From UBA2784 sp964494625 (lineage in GTDB: Bacteria > Pseudomonadota > Alphaproteobacteria > Micropepsales > Micropepsaceae): a stretch of 64,000 nt of DNA. Shown here one piece after another: positions 27,276 through 35,810 of the stretch. The notes below the pieces were generated by a model. It worked only from the letters and a program-made list of their open reading frames with translations, was not told the origin of the DNA and ran no database searches. The translations under genes and the position numbers were made by a program. Numbering within the stretch: the first letter of the stretch is position 1; each line of letters starts with the position of its first letter. Location: assembly GCA_964494625.1 (NCBI GenBank), contig CAZBRT010000002.1:124001-188000 (forward strand), read 5' to 3'.

Positions 27276-27842
27276 TCAGACCTGCATGATTTCCTGTTCT
27301 TTGTGTTGCAGCGCGGCGTCGATGTCCTTGATGGTGGCATCGGTCGCCTTCTGCACGTCATCAGCCTGCTTCTTGTGTTCGTCAGCGCTAATCACATGCT
27401 CCTTCTCAAGCCGCTTCAGGTGATCCATGCCGTCGCGGCGCACATTGCGCACGGCGACGCGCGCCTGTTCGGCATATTTGGCGGCGAGCTTGGCCAGCTC
27501 CTTGCGGCGCTCTTCCGACAAAGGCGGAATGGGCACGCGGATAAGCGTGCCATCGACCTGCGGATTGAGGCCGATTCCGGCATTGCGGATCGCCTTGTCC
27601 ACCGACACGACAAGGCCGCGGTCCCACACCTGGACGGTAATCATGCGCGGCTCGGGCACGTTGACGGTTGCGACCTGATTCAGCGCCATGTTGCTGCCAT
27701 AGGCATCGACATGAATGGGCTCGAGCAGCGACACCGACGCACGGCCCGTCCGCAGGCCGCTGAATTCGGTTTTGAGGGTCCCGACGGCGCCCTGCATGCG
27801 GCGTTTCAGGTCGGCCAGATCAAGTGGTTGCGGTGCTGCCAT
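27276..27842 (-). CDS. frr: Ribosome recycling factor
   Basis: RRF splits post-termination ribosomes together with EF-G. The 188-residue protein from the ATG at 27842 starts MAAPQPLDLADLKRRM and has GLRTGRASVSLLEPI, DKAIRNAGIGLNP and the Arg-rich VRNVRRDGMDHLKRLEK helix. An upstream extension to 27884 would run into pyrH and was rejected. It follows pyrH after 34 bases, the usual pyrH-frr pair. Confidence 0.97.
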   Translation of the reverse strand: MAAPQPLDLADLKRRMQGAVGTLKTEFSGLRTGRASVSLLEPIHVDAYGSNMALNQVATVNVPEPRMITVQVWDRGLVVSVDKAIRNAGIGLNPQVDGTLIRVPIPPLSEERRKELAKLAAKYAEQARVAVRNVRRDGMDHLKRLEKEHVISADEHKKQADDVQKATDATIKDIDAALQHKEQEIMQV

Positions 27843-27876
27843 GGTATTGCTCCCTGCCTTCCCAGCCGGCTTCGGC

Positions 27877-28605
27877 TCATCCAACGGCGTCTTCGATCAC
27901 CGTGCACGGTCCCTGCCCCAGAAGCGCGCGGACGAATCCGCCCCGCTTGTGGATATTGAAGACGATAATCGGAATATTGTTCTCGCGCGAGACGCTGATG
28001 GCTGCCGCGTCCATGACCTTGAGGTCCCGGGCGATGACCTCATGGTGGGTCAAACGGTCATAGCGGGTCGCGCCGGGGTCCTTTTTGGGGTCAGCAGAGT
28101 AAACGCCGTCAACCTGCGTGCCCTTGAAGAGGGCATTGCAACCCATTTCGGCAGCGCGCAGTGCCGCCGCCGTATCGGTCGTAAAGAAGGGATTGCCTGT
28201 GCCTGCCGCAAAGATCACGACGCGGCCCTTCTCCATGTGCCGGATCGCGCGACGGCGGATATACGGCTCGGAGATGGTGGTCATCGGAATGGCCGACTGG
28301 ACGCGCGTATCGACGCCGATGCTCTCCAGCGCATTCTGCATCGCCAACGCGTTCATCACGGTTGCCAGCATCCCCATGTAGTCGGCCGTGGCGCGGTCCA
28401 TGCCGGAAGCAGCGCCCGAGAGGCCACGGAAAATGTTGCCGCCGCCGATCACGAGGCAGACCTGCGCACCGGCGCTGATCGCATCCTTCACTTCGGACGC
28501 GATGCGCGTAACCGTTCCCAGATCAATGCCGTAACTCTGCTCGCCCATCAGGGCCTCACCCGAGACCTTCAAGAGCACGCGCTGGTAGCGGGTCTTTTCA
28601 GTCAT
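27877..28605 (-). CDS. pyrH: Uridylate kinase
   Basis: PyrH phosphorylates UMP to UDP. The 242-residue amino-acid-kinase-fold protein begins TEKTRYQRVLLKVSGEAL and contains VIGGGNIFRG, GMDRATADYMGMLATV and GTGNPFFTTDTAAALRA, followed by the YSADPKKDPGA loop. It stands in the conserved rpsB-tsf-pyrH-frr order, 47 bases after tsf. Confidence 0.97.
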   Translation of the reverse strand: MTEKTRYQRVLLKVSGEALMGEQSYGIDLGTVTRIASEVKDAISAGAQVCLVIGGGNIFRGLSGAASGMDRATADYMGMLATVMNALAMQNALESIGVDTRVQSAIPMTTISEPYIRRRAIRHMEKGRVVIFAAGTGNPFFTTDTAAALRAAEMGCNALFKGTQVDGVYSADPKKDPGATRYDRLTHHEVIARDLKVMDAAAISVSRENNIPIIVFNIHKRGGFVRALLGQGPCTVIEDAVG

Positions 28606-28652
28606 CGGTGACGCTCCTCTTTGATCGGGTTCCGGGTGGCAGAGGCGTTGGC

Positions 28653-29588
28653 TCAGCCTTTCGCGGCAGCCGCGACTTCGGCAGCAAAATCCGTTTCCTG
28701 CTTCTCGATGCCTTCGCCCAGGGCAAATCGCACAAAGCCCTTGAGCGTGATGGCGCCGCCCACGCGACCCTCGGCTTCCTTGATGGCCTGCGCCACCGAC
28801 TTGCCGGGATCATGGACGAATGCCTGATCGGTGAGCACGACTTCCTTGAAATAGGTCTTGATGCCGCTCTCGACGATCTTGGCAATCACGCCTTCCGGCT
28901 TGCCGCCCGCGCGGGCCTTCTCGGCCAGCACGTCCTTCTCGCGCGCGATCACCGCGGGATCAACGCCTTCGGCATTGAGGGCGACGGGATTGGCGGCCGC
29001 GACATGCATTGCGACCTGGCGGCCAAGCTGCATCAACTCGTCCGCGTTGCCGGCGGATTCAAGTGCGACGAGCACACCGATCTTGCCGAGGCCGGGCACA
29101 ACCTGATTGTGCAGATAAGTGGCAATGACGCCCTGCCCGACCGACACCGACCTGGCGCGGCGCAGGCTCATGTTCTCACCGATCTTGGCCACAGTTGCCG
29201 TGATCTTGTCGGCAACGCTGCCGCCGCCCGGATAGGCGGCCGCGCGGATCGCGTCGGCATCATCACCCGTTTTCAGGGCAACAGCGGCGATGGACGCCAC
29301 CATCTCCTGGAACTCGGGATTGCGTGCCACGAAATCGGTTTCGGAGTTCACCTCAACGACGACGCCCCTGGTGCCCGCAACTGACACGGCGACGAGGCCT
29401 TCGGCTGCCACCCGTCCGGCCTTCTTGGCGGCCTTGGAAAGGCCCTTCTTGCGCAGCCAGTCAATGGCGGCTTCAAGATCGCCCTTCGTCTCGTTGAGGG
29501 CGCTCTTGCAATCCATCATGCCCGCGCCGGTCTGTTCGCGCAGGTCTTTCACCATCTGTGCGGTGATGTTCGCGGTGACGTTTGACAT
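28653..29588 (-). CDS. tsf: Translation elongation factor Ts
   Basis: EF-Ts recycles EF-Tu by GDP/GTP exchange. The 311-residue protein has the N-terminal UBA-like domain with LREQTGAGMMDCKSAL, and the core TDFVARN motif that contacts EF-Tu. The ATG at 29588 is followed by SNVTANITAQMVKDL. An inserted helical region (about 75-140) and C-terminal module are complete. It follows rpsB after 124 bases that hold two hairpins. Confidence 0.97.
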   Translation of the reverse strand: MSNVTANITAQMVKDLREQTGAGMMDCKSALNETKGDLEAAIDWLRKKGLSKAAKKAGRVAAEGLVAVSVAGTRGVVVEVNSETDFVARNPEFQEMVASIAAVALKTGDDADAIRAAAYPGGGSVADKITATVAKIGENMSLRRARSVSVGQGVIATYLHNQVVPGLGKIGVLVALESAGNADELMQLGRQVAMHVAAANPVALNAEGVDPAVIAREKDVLAEKARAGGKPEGVIAKIVESGIKTYFKEVVLTDQAFVHDPGKSVAQAIKEAEGRVGGAITLKGFVRFALGEGIEKQETDFAAEVAAAAKG

Positions 29589-29613
29589 GGGGTCATCTCT
29601 CCGGGATGCAGCG

Positions 29614-29704
29614 GGGCCGGACGCGAAGGCCCGGCCCATCAGGGTCAATCAGTTGGATCAGCGCGACCTGGCGACGCCGGATGGGCTTGTGTGGCACATC
29701 CGGC
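29614..29704 (-). promoter_or_regulatory. Two hairpins between rpsB and tsf
   Basis: Stem 1 is GCCGGATG/CATCCGGC (29676-29683 with 29697-29704, 8 bp). Stem 2 is GGGCCGG/CCGGCCC (29614-29620 with 29631-29637, 7 bp). Neither has a T-tract. In E. coli an attenuator lies between rpsB and tsf; by analogy these could set the tsf:rpsB ratio or stabilise mRNA ends. Confidence 0.5.
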
Positions 29705-29712
29705 CAAAAGCG

Positions 29713-30480
29713 TCAGGCCGGCGCGGTCTCAGCCGGCAATTCCTCGACCGGCGCTTCTTCGGCGGCGCCGATGTCAACGCCCGATTGCGACTGGCCTTCG
29801 GAAAGACCGGAGATCACCGCACGGGCGGCAAGATCGCAATAAGACGAGATCGCACGCGCCGCGTCATCATTGCCCGGGATCGGGAAGGCAATGCCGTCGG
29901 GGTTCGAATTCGAGTCGAGCACGGCGACAACCGGAATGCCGAGCTTGCGGGCTTCGGCAATGGCGATCGCTTCCTTGTTGGTATCGATGACAAAGAGAAG
30001 GTTCGGCAGGCCGCCCATCTCCTTGATGCCGCCGAGCGCGCGCTCAAGCTTGTCGCGGTCGCGCTGGAGGTTGAGGGCTTCCTTCTTCGTCAGACCCTGG
30101 GCGCCGCCGTTCAGCGTCTCTTCGACCTGGCGCAAGCGACGGATCGAGTTCGAAATCGTCTGCCAGTTGGTCAGCGTGCCGCCGAGCCAACGGTGATTGA
30201 CGTAATACTGCGCGCAGCGCTTGGCCGCTTCGGCCACCGGATCCGCTGCCTGGCGCTTGGTGCCGACAAACAGGATGCGGCCGCCTTCCATCGCGGTGCG
30301 CTTGAGCACGACCAGCGCCTGGTGCAACAGCGGCACTGTCTGGGCAAGGTCGATGATGTGGATGTTGTTGCGGGCGCCAAACAGGAAGGGCGCCATCTTC
30401 GGATTCCAGCGATGCGTCTGGTGGCCGAAATGCACGCCAGCCTCAAGGAGCTGGCGCATGGAAAAGTCAGGAAGCTGCAT
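29713..30480 (-). CDS. rpsB: Ribosomal protein S2
   Basis: S2 is a late-assembling 30S protein. The 255-residue protein from the ATG at 30480 has MRQLLEAGVHFGHQTHRWNP, NNIHIIDLAQTV, RWLGGTLTNW and the C-terminal IDTNKEAIAIAEARKLGIPVV motif. An acidic, Ala/Glu-rich tail (EEAPVEELPAETAPA) extends it beyond the E. coli length. The in-frame extension upstream is leader RNA rather than coding sequence. Confidence 0.97.
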   Translation of the reverse strand: MQLPDFSMRQLLEAGVHFGHQTHRWNPKMAPFLFGARNNIHIIDLAQTVPLLHQALVVLKRTAMEGGRILFVGTKRQAADPVAEAAKRCAQYYVNHRWLGGTLTNWQTISNSIRRLRQVEETLNGGAQGLTKKEALNLQRDRDKLERALGGIKEMGGLPNLLFVIDTNKEAIAIAEARKLGIPVVAVLDSNSNPDGIAFPIPGNDDAARAISSYCDLAARAVISGLSEGQSQSGVDIGAAEEAPVEELPAETAPA

Positions 30481-30614
30481 GTGTCTCTCTTTTCGTTCCG
30501 GTTGACCGGTACGGATCATGGCCGCCGCCCCGGTATGGGGCACCAGCACCGGATGGTCTGATAGACAAGGGACAATCGCCCTTGCCGCACAAACCCTGAT
30601 CCGCACGGGAAGTG
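30481..30614 (-). ncRNA. Structured rpsB leader RNA (5' UTR)
   Basis: From the predicted transcription start near 30614 to the rpsB ATG there are about 134 untranslated bases with three perfect hairpins: CAAGGG-N7-CCCTTG (30566-30584), GCCCC-N5-GGGGC (30526-30540) and CCGGT-N2-ACCGG (30497-30508). S2 autoregulates its mRNA in other bacteria, so this may be an S2-binding leader. That role is inference; no family match was run. Confidence 0.5.
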
Positions 30615-30620
30615 GCGGGG

Positions 30621-30649
30621 CTTATAGGCAATCACCTTCACGTGGGCAA
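30621..30649 (-). promoter_or_regulatory. Promoter for rpsB-tsf-pyrH-frr
   Basis: On the minus strand TTGCCC (30649-30644), 17 bases, then TATAAG (30626-30621) form a good sigma-70-type promoter. It lies in the 247-base divergent gap between rpsB and the aminotransferase gene, and probably drives the long translation/envelope run. Confidence 0.65.
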
Positions 30650-30727
30650 GCCGATTTGACGTGCCAAGCCCGTCCCAACGCATTAGAAACCTTGGCCTTT
30701 CCCGCAAACGACGAATGAAAATTTGCC

Positions 30728-31909
30728 ATGCCCGCCACACCCATCAGGCAATCCATTGAATTCATTGGCCGAAACGGCATCGGTGAGGTTTCACGGCTGG
30801 GTCTGGGGCACAAGGATGTCATTCCGCTCTGGTTCGGGGAAAGCGACCTCGTTACCCCGGATTTCATCCGTCAGGCGGCCAAACAGGCGCTGGATGACGG
30901 CCAGACCTTCTACACGTTCTCGGCGGGGCACCCGCGCCTGCGTCAGGCCATCGTGGACTGGACAAAGCGGCATTACGGGCTGGCACTTGATCTCGACCGG
31001 GTCACCGTGCCTGGCGCTGCGATGCTTGCCGTCATCACTGCCCTGCAATGCACGGTCGAGACGGGCGATGAGGTGATCGTCATCTCGCCGGTCTGGCCAA
31101 ACATCTTTTTTGCCGTGCAGGCGGTCGGCGGCAAGCCGGTCTTCGTGCGGCTGGAGCGCGCGCATGGCGGGGCAAACTGGATGCTCGATTTCGATGCGCT
31201 GGCGCGCGCGGTCACACCGCGCACCAAGGCGATCTTCTGCGCGTCTCCGGGCAATCCCACCGGCTGGGTCGCCACAGAGGCCGAGCAGCGCAAGCTGCTC
31301 GCGTTTGCGCGCGCGCACGGCCTCGCCATTCTCGCCGACGAAGTTTACGGCCAGCTGGTCTATGATGCGCCGCATGCGCCTTCGTTCCTGACGATTGCAG
31401 AGCCGGATGACAACGTCTTTGTCATCAACTCGTTCTCCAAGGCATGGGCGATGACGGGCTGGCGCATCGGCTGGCTGATCGGCCCCAAGCGCCTTGCCCG
31501 CCCGCTGATGCAGCTTTCCACCCTCAACAACACGGGCGCGACGACCTTTGCCCAGTTCGGAGCGGTTGCAGCCCTTGAGCACGGTGACGATTTCGTGCGC
31601 GAGATGGTCAAACGCTGTGCGCACGGTCGCGACATCATGGACCAGTTCGTGCGCAGCCAGAACCGCGTCACCTGGTCAAAGCCCGAAGGCGCGTTCTATG
31701 CCTTTGTGGAAGTCGATGGCATGCGTGACAGCCTTGCCTTTGCCAAGGCGCTGGTGGAACAGGCGCGCGTGGGCGTCGCACCGGGGTCCGCCTTCGGGCC
31801 GGAGACGGACACGGAAAACGACCGCTATCTGCGCCTTTGCTTTGCCATCTCGCCCGACAAGCTTGAGACAGCACTGGGCCGCCTCTCGGATGCGCTGAAG
31901 AAAATCTGA
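30728..31909 (+). CDS. PLP-dependent aminotransferase, class I/II
   Basis: This 393-residue fold-type I enzyme shows YTFSAGHPRLRQAI at the start of the large domain, ASPGNPTGW (172-180), the cofactor-contacting Asp204 in ADEVYG, and Lys238 in NSFSKAWAMTGWRIG as the Schiff-base lysine. Similarity is to the aspartate/aromatic aminotransferase group. The amino donor and acceptor cannot be told from sequence. It is divergent from rpsB and ends 4 bases from the convergent dnaE stop. Confidence 0.9.
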   Translation: MPATPIRQSIEFIGRNGIGEVSRLGLGHKDVIPLWFGESDLVTPDFIRQAAKQALDDGQTFYTFSAGHPRLRQAIVDWTKRHYGLALDLDRVTVPGAAMLAVITALQCTVETGDEVIVISPVWPNIFFAVQAVGGKPVFVRLERAHGGANWMLDFDALARAVTPRTKAIFCASPGNPTGWVATEAEQRKLLAFARAHGLAILADEVYGQLVYDAPHAPSFLTIAEPDDNVFVINSFSKAWAMTGWRIGWLIGPKRLARPLMQLSTLNNTGATTFAQFGAVAALEHGDDFVREMVKRCAHGRDIMDQFVRSQNRVTWSKPEGAFYAFVEVDGMRDSLAFAKALVEQARVGVAPGSAFGPETDTENDRYLRLCFAISPDKLETALGRLSDALKKI

Positions 31910-31913
31910 AGCG

Positions 31914-34900
31914 TCAGACTTCTTCCACATCCACCACGCCGGGCAATGATCGGAGCGCACCGCGCAAGCGTGGCGTGACGGCGTAGCGGCCGGGCAATTC
32001 GACCTCCACCTCGCTGCCATCACCTGCCATCAGCACAAGCGAGATGAGGCCGCGGCCCGGATCGCGCGCCAATTGCTTGAGGCCGGCAATTGAATCCGGC
32101 TTGTCCAGAAACACACGCATGCCCGCCTCGGTTTCTGACGCCACCTTGTCGAGTGACTGCACGGTCTGGGCGCGCAGCTTCAGTTCCTCGTCCGTCCATT
32201 CGGCGACCGCATTGAGCACGACGGCGCGGCCCGGCTGGAGCAGGTCATTGGACTGCGCCAGCGTGTCGGAAAAAATCACCGCCTCGTAAAGACCGGTCAC
32301 ATCGGAGAAGCGCACGAAAGAATAGTCTTTGCCGCGCTGTGACTTGCGGTCGCGCCGCGCGATCACGACACCGGCCACGCGCACGGCGCGCTCACCGGCA
32401 TTGCGGTCATTGAGCAGCTGGCTGTAGGTGACGACATTGGCGCGGCGCATGGCCGTGCGGTACTCGTCCAGCGGATGGCCAGAGAGATAGAAGCCGACCG
32501 CATCAAACTCGTGCTGCAACCGATCGGCGGGCGGCCAGTCCGGCTTTACCGGCAAAGGCGGATCCTTGGCGACGCCGCTTTCGCCGCCGAACATGCTGAC
32601 CTGACCGCTTTCGCGGTCACGCTGCGCGCCTGACGCATTGGCAAGCATAAGGTCGGCACTGGCCATCACCTGCGCGCGGTTGGGATTGATACTGTCGAAC
32701 GCGCCCGCAGCCGCGAGGCTTTCGAGCGCGCGCTTGTTCACCCATTTGGGATCAATCCGCCGGGCAAAATCAAAGAGCGACTTGAAGCGCCCGCCCGCCT
32801 TGCGTGTCTCTGCCACATGCTCCATCGCCTGACGGCCGACATTGCGCACCGCCGACAGCGCATAGCGGATGGCAGGCGCGCCATCTGCACCCGTCTCCAC
32901 CGCGAACACGGCGGATGAATGGTTCACATCGGGCGGCAGGACCTTGAGGCCAAGCCGGGTTGCCTCCTGCGTGAAGACGTTGAGACGGTCGGTCGAGCCG
33001 ATATCAAGCGTCATCGAGGCGCAGAGGAACTCTGCCGTGTAATTCGCCTTCAGCCATGCCGTCTGCCAGGCGACATGGGCGTAAGCTGCGGCGTGGCCCT
33101 TGTTGAAGCCGTAGTCGGCAAACTTGGCTGCCTGTTCGAAAATCTCGCGCGCGACAATCGGGTCGATGCCGTTTTTCTTCGCGCCGTCGACAAAGCGTTC
33201 GCGCTGCACGTCCATTTCCGCCTTGATCTTCTTGCCCATGGCACGGCGCAGAAGATCGGCTTCACCCATCGAATAGCCCGCAAGCTCGCGCGCGATGCGC
33301 ATGACGTCTTCCTGGTACGTCATCACGCCGAATGTTTCCGACAGGATCGGCTCCAGCGCCGGATGCAGATAATCCGGCTGCTCGCGGCCATGCTTGCAGG
33401 CGATGTATTTCGGGATCGAGTCCATCGGGCCGGGGCGATAGAGCGCCACCAGCGCGATCAAATCCTCAATGCGGTCGGGCTTCAGCCGCCGCATCAGGTC
33501 GCGCATGCCCTGGCTTTCAAGCTGGAACACGCCGATGCCATCGCCATGGGAGAGCATGGCGAAAGTCTTTGGATCATCGAACTCGATGTTTTCCGCTTTC
33601 ACGATGATGCCGCGCGCCGCCAGCATGCGTTCGGTCTCGGCAATCACGGTCAGCGTTTTGAGGCCGAGAAAGTCGAACTTCACCAGCCCCGCCGACTCCG
33701 CATCCTTGTAATCGAACTGCGTCACCGGCATGTCGGCCTTGGGGTCCCGATAGAGCGGCACCAGTTCGGTCAATGGCCGGTCGCCGATCACGATGCCGGC
33801 AGCATGGGTGGAGGCATGGCGGTAAAGGCCTTCGACGCCCTTGGCGATCTCGAAAAGCTTGGCGGTCGCCTCCTCCTCGCGGATGAGGCTGGCGAGCCGC
33901 GCGTCGCCTTCAACCGCATCTTTCAGTTTCACCTGTTTGCCGGGAATGTTGGGGATCATCTTGCAGATGCGATCCACCTGATTGTAGCCCAGCTCCATCA
34001 CGCGGCCGACATCGCGCACGGCCAGACGCGCGGCCAGGGTGCCGAAGGTGATGATCTGCGCCACACGGTCGACGCCGTATTTCTCCTGCACATAGGCAAT
34101 CACTTCGCCGCGCCGGTCCTGGCAGAAGTCGATGTCAAAGTCCGGCATCGAGACGCGTTCGGGATTGAGAAAGCGCTCGAAGACGAGATTGAAGCGGATG
34201 GGATCAAGGCTCGTGATGTCGAGCGCCCAGGCGGTGATCGAGGTTGCGCCCGATCCGCGCACGCCGACCGGAATGCCGCGCGCGCGCGTCCAGCGCATGA
34301 AGTCGGAAACGATGAGGAAATAGCCTTCAAAGCCCATGCGCGAAATGACCGACAACTCGAAGGCAAGCCGGTCGTGATAGGTTTTCTCGTCGGCGAAAAG
34401 CTTCGGCACTTCCTTCATTCGGCGAACGAGGCCCGCATGCGCCTGATGGGCGAGTTCTTCAGCCGCGGTGCGGCCATCAGCCGGTTTGAAGGCCGGCAGG
34501 ATCGGGTTGCGTTTGGGCGGCATGAAGCTGACGCGACGGGCAATTTCGACCGTGTTCGCAACCGCCTCGGGCAGATCGGCGAAAAGTTCCGCCATCGCCT
34601 CACCCGATTTGAACCAATGTTCCTCGGTCACGCGGCGGCGTTCGCCATCGGACAATGTGCGGCCGACTGCGATGCACAAGAGCGCGTCATGCGCCTGCCA
34701 ACCCGCGCGCGTCGCAAAGAAAGGCTCGTTTGATGCCACCAGCGGCAGGCCCATCGCATAGGCCATGGCAACAAGCGGCCCCTCCGCCTCGATCTCGGCA
34801 CCAAGGCCATGGCGCTGGAGTTCGACATAGAGGCGGTCACCAAAGGCCGCACCCAGCCTTTCAAGCCAGAGCCGCGCCTGGGCCTCGTTGCCGTCGATGA

Positions 34901-35354
34901 GGGCACGGTTGACGGGTCCATCCGGTCCGCCGGTCAGAAGGATGAGACCATCGTGGCGGGCTTCAAGGTCTTCAAGCCGCACATGCGGGCTCTCGTCGCC
35001 GCTCACTTCCAGATGCGCCTTGCTCGCCAGCGCCATCAGGTTGCGCCAGCCCGCCTCGTTGCGCGCGATGGCGGCAATGCGCGGCAGCATGCGGGTTGAG
35101 CCTTGCGATTTGCGCCCACCCGCCGCGATATCGGCGACGCTCAGCGTGCAGCCGATGATCGGCTGGATGCCTGCCGCCGAAAGCTTCTCGGTAATTTCGA
35201 CTGCGCCAAAGAGGTTGTTCGTGTCGGTGATGCCAACGGCCGGCATGCGGCTTTCGCGGCAAAGCACCGGCAATTGCTCAACCCTGACCGCGCCCTCGAG
35301 CAGCGAGTAGGCGCTGTGCACGCGCAAATGGATGAAGGGTGATAGGCCGGTCAA
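31914..35354 (-). CDS. dnaE: DNA polymerase III alpha subunit (replicative)
   Basis: DnaE is the replicative polymerase. From the TTG at 35354 the protein has 1146 residues. An N-terminal PHP domain starts FIHLRVHSAYSLLEGA. The palm carries the catalytic acidic motif PDFDID (404-409). The finger region includes RPGPMDSIPKYI, and HhH and OB-fold regions lie toward the C-terminus. Length and sequence fit DnaE1 rather than the shorter SOS-type DnaE2/ImuC. TTG is preferred because GGAGG lies 6 bases upstream, while the in-frame ATG at 35399 lacks a ribosome site. It follows a small SOS-type gene. Confidence 0.95.
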   Translation of the reverse strand: MTGLSPFIHLRVHSAYSLLEGAVRVEQLPVLCRESRMPAVGITDTNNLFGAVEITEKLSAAGIQPIIGCTLSVADIAAGGRKSQGSTRMLPRIAAIARNEAGWRNLMALASKAHLEVSGDESPHVRLEDLEARHDGLILLTGGPDGPVNRALIDGNEAQARLWLERLGAAFGDRLYVELQRHGLGAEIEAEGPLVAMAYAMGLPLVASNEPFFATRAGWQAHDALLCIAVGRTLSDGERRRVTEEHWFKSGEAMAELFADLPEAVANTVEIARRVSFMPPKRNPILPAFKPADGRTAAEELAHQAHAGLVRRMKEVPKLFADEKTYHDRLAFELSVISRMGFEGYFLIVSDFMRWTRARGIPVGVRGSGATSITAWALDITSLDPIRFNLVFERFLNPERVSMPDFDIDFCQDRRGEVIAYVQEKYGVDRVAQIITFGTLAARLAVRDVGRVMELGYNQVDRICKMIPNIPGKQVKLKDAVEGDARLASLIREEEATAKLFEIAKGVEGLYRHASTHAAGIVIGDRPLTELVPLYRDPKADMPVTQFDYKDAESAGLVKFDFLGLKTLTVIAETERMLAARGIIVKAENIEFDDPKTFAMLSHGDGIGVFQLESQGMRDLMRRLKPDRIEDLIALVALYRPGPMDSIPKYIACKHGREQPDYLHPALEPILSETFGVMTYQEDVMRIARELAGYSMGEADLLRRAMGKKIKAEMDVQRERFVDGAKKNGIDPIVAREIFEQAAKFADYGFNKGHAAAYAHVAWQTAWLKANYTAEFLCASMTLDIGSTDRLNVFTQEATRLGLKVLPPDVNHSSAVFAVETGADGAPAIRYALSAVRNVGRQAMEHVAETRKAGGRFKSLFDFARRIDPKWVNKRALESLAAAGAFDSINPNRAQVMASADLMLANASGAQRDRESGQVSMFGGESGVAKDPPLPVKPDWPPADRLQHEFDAVGFYLSGHPLDEYRTAMRRANVVTYSQLLNDRNAGERAVRVAGVVIARRDRKSQRGKDYSFVRFSDVTGLYEAVIFSDTLAQSNDLLQPGRAVVLNAVAEWTDEELKLRAQTVQSLDKVASETEAGMRVFLDKPDSIAGLKQLARDPGRGLISLVLMAGDGSEVEVELPGRYAVTPRLRGALRSLPGVVDVEEV

Positions 35355-35360
35355 TTGTCC

Positions 35361-35365
35361 CCTCC
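35361..35365 (-). promoter_or_regulatory. Shine-Dalgarno site that selects a TTG start for dnaE
   Basis: GGAGG on the minus strand (35365-35361) is spaced 6 bases from TTG at 35354-35352. This is the only good ribosome site near the conserved N-terminus. Confidence 0.7.
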
Positions 35366-35495
35366 ATTCGTCCCTATTGCCGCCATCAAACGACGGCATG
35401 CGCTGGCCGGTTCTGTGAAGCAAGACGATTCACGCTGCCGCGGGAAGGGGGAAAATTACGGCCCGCTACTAAGACGCCCGTTTCAGATACGCTTT

Positions 35496-35666
35496 TCAGA
35501 TTCCCGGGCCGCCAGCGAGGAAGCCGACAAAGACATGGGCGCCATAGACGAAGGCGAGGAACAGGGCGGTCGCGCCGATCTCACGCATCCAGGCCGAAGC
35601 GTTGCCCGAGCGGTCAAAGCGACTGGTTGCGATGCGCGAGCCACAGGTGTTGCGGAGATGGTTCAT
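35496..35666 (-). CDS. Small membrane protein under LexA control (56 aa)
   Basis: This 56-residue open frame starts MNHLRNTCGS and ends AGGPGI. A basic, polar N-terminal half (about 1-30) precedes one hydrophobic helix (about 31-53, containing ATALFLAFVYGAHVFVGF), so a single-pass inner-membrane protein with the N-terminus inside is likely. A strong ribosome site AGGAAGGA lies 7 bases before the ATG. Its promoter holds a perfect LexA box between the -35 and -10. It lies between lolD and dnaE, 141 bases before dnaE. I do not recognise the family. By analogy to small SOS-induced membrane division inhibitors such as Caulobacter SidA, it may arrest division, but that is inference. An internal ATG would give 30 residues. 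Confidence 0.75.
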   Translation of the reverse strand: MNHLRNTCGSRIATSRFDRSGNASAWMREIGATALFLAFVYGAHVFVGFLAGGPGI

Positions 35667-35692
35667 GGTGTTGTCCTTCCTCTTATGTTTTC

Positions 35693-35722
35693 TATATGTT
35701 CTCCATAAGTTCTTAATGTCAA
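35693..35722 (-). promoter_or_regulatory. SOS promoter with a perfect LexA box
   Basis: On the minus strand TTGACA (35722-35717) and CATATA (35698-35693) are 18 bases apart. Between them, touching the -10, is GAACTTATGGAGAAC (35712-35698), a perfect GAAC-N7-GAAC LexA box. The start of transcription would be near 35686 and the small gene starts at 35666. The architecture matches the lexA promoter in this window. Confidence 0.85.
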
Positions 35723-35810
35723 GCTACGAAGTCGGCCACCGCTAATGGCGGTGCGGGTATGCGGGTAGCCCAAGGATTGTGTTTCAGGAAGGTTTGTTGG
35801 TCGGGGGGCT

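Noticed and set aside
27842..27884. Upstream start for frr at 27884
   Set aside because: It would run into the end of pyrH, and the added residues are absent from the usual RRF N-terminus.
31914..35354. Possibility that this dnaE is the SOS-type dnaE2 (imuC)
   Set aside because: The length of 1146 residues, complete C-terminal domains and absence of imuA/imuB neighbours fit DnaE1.
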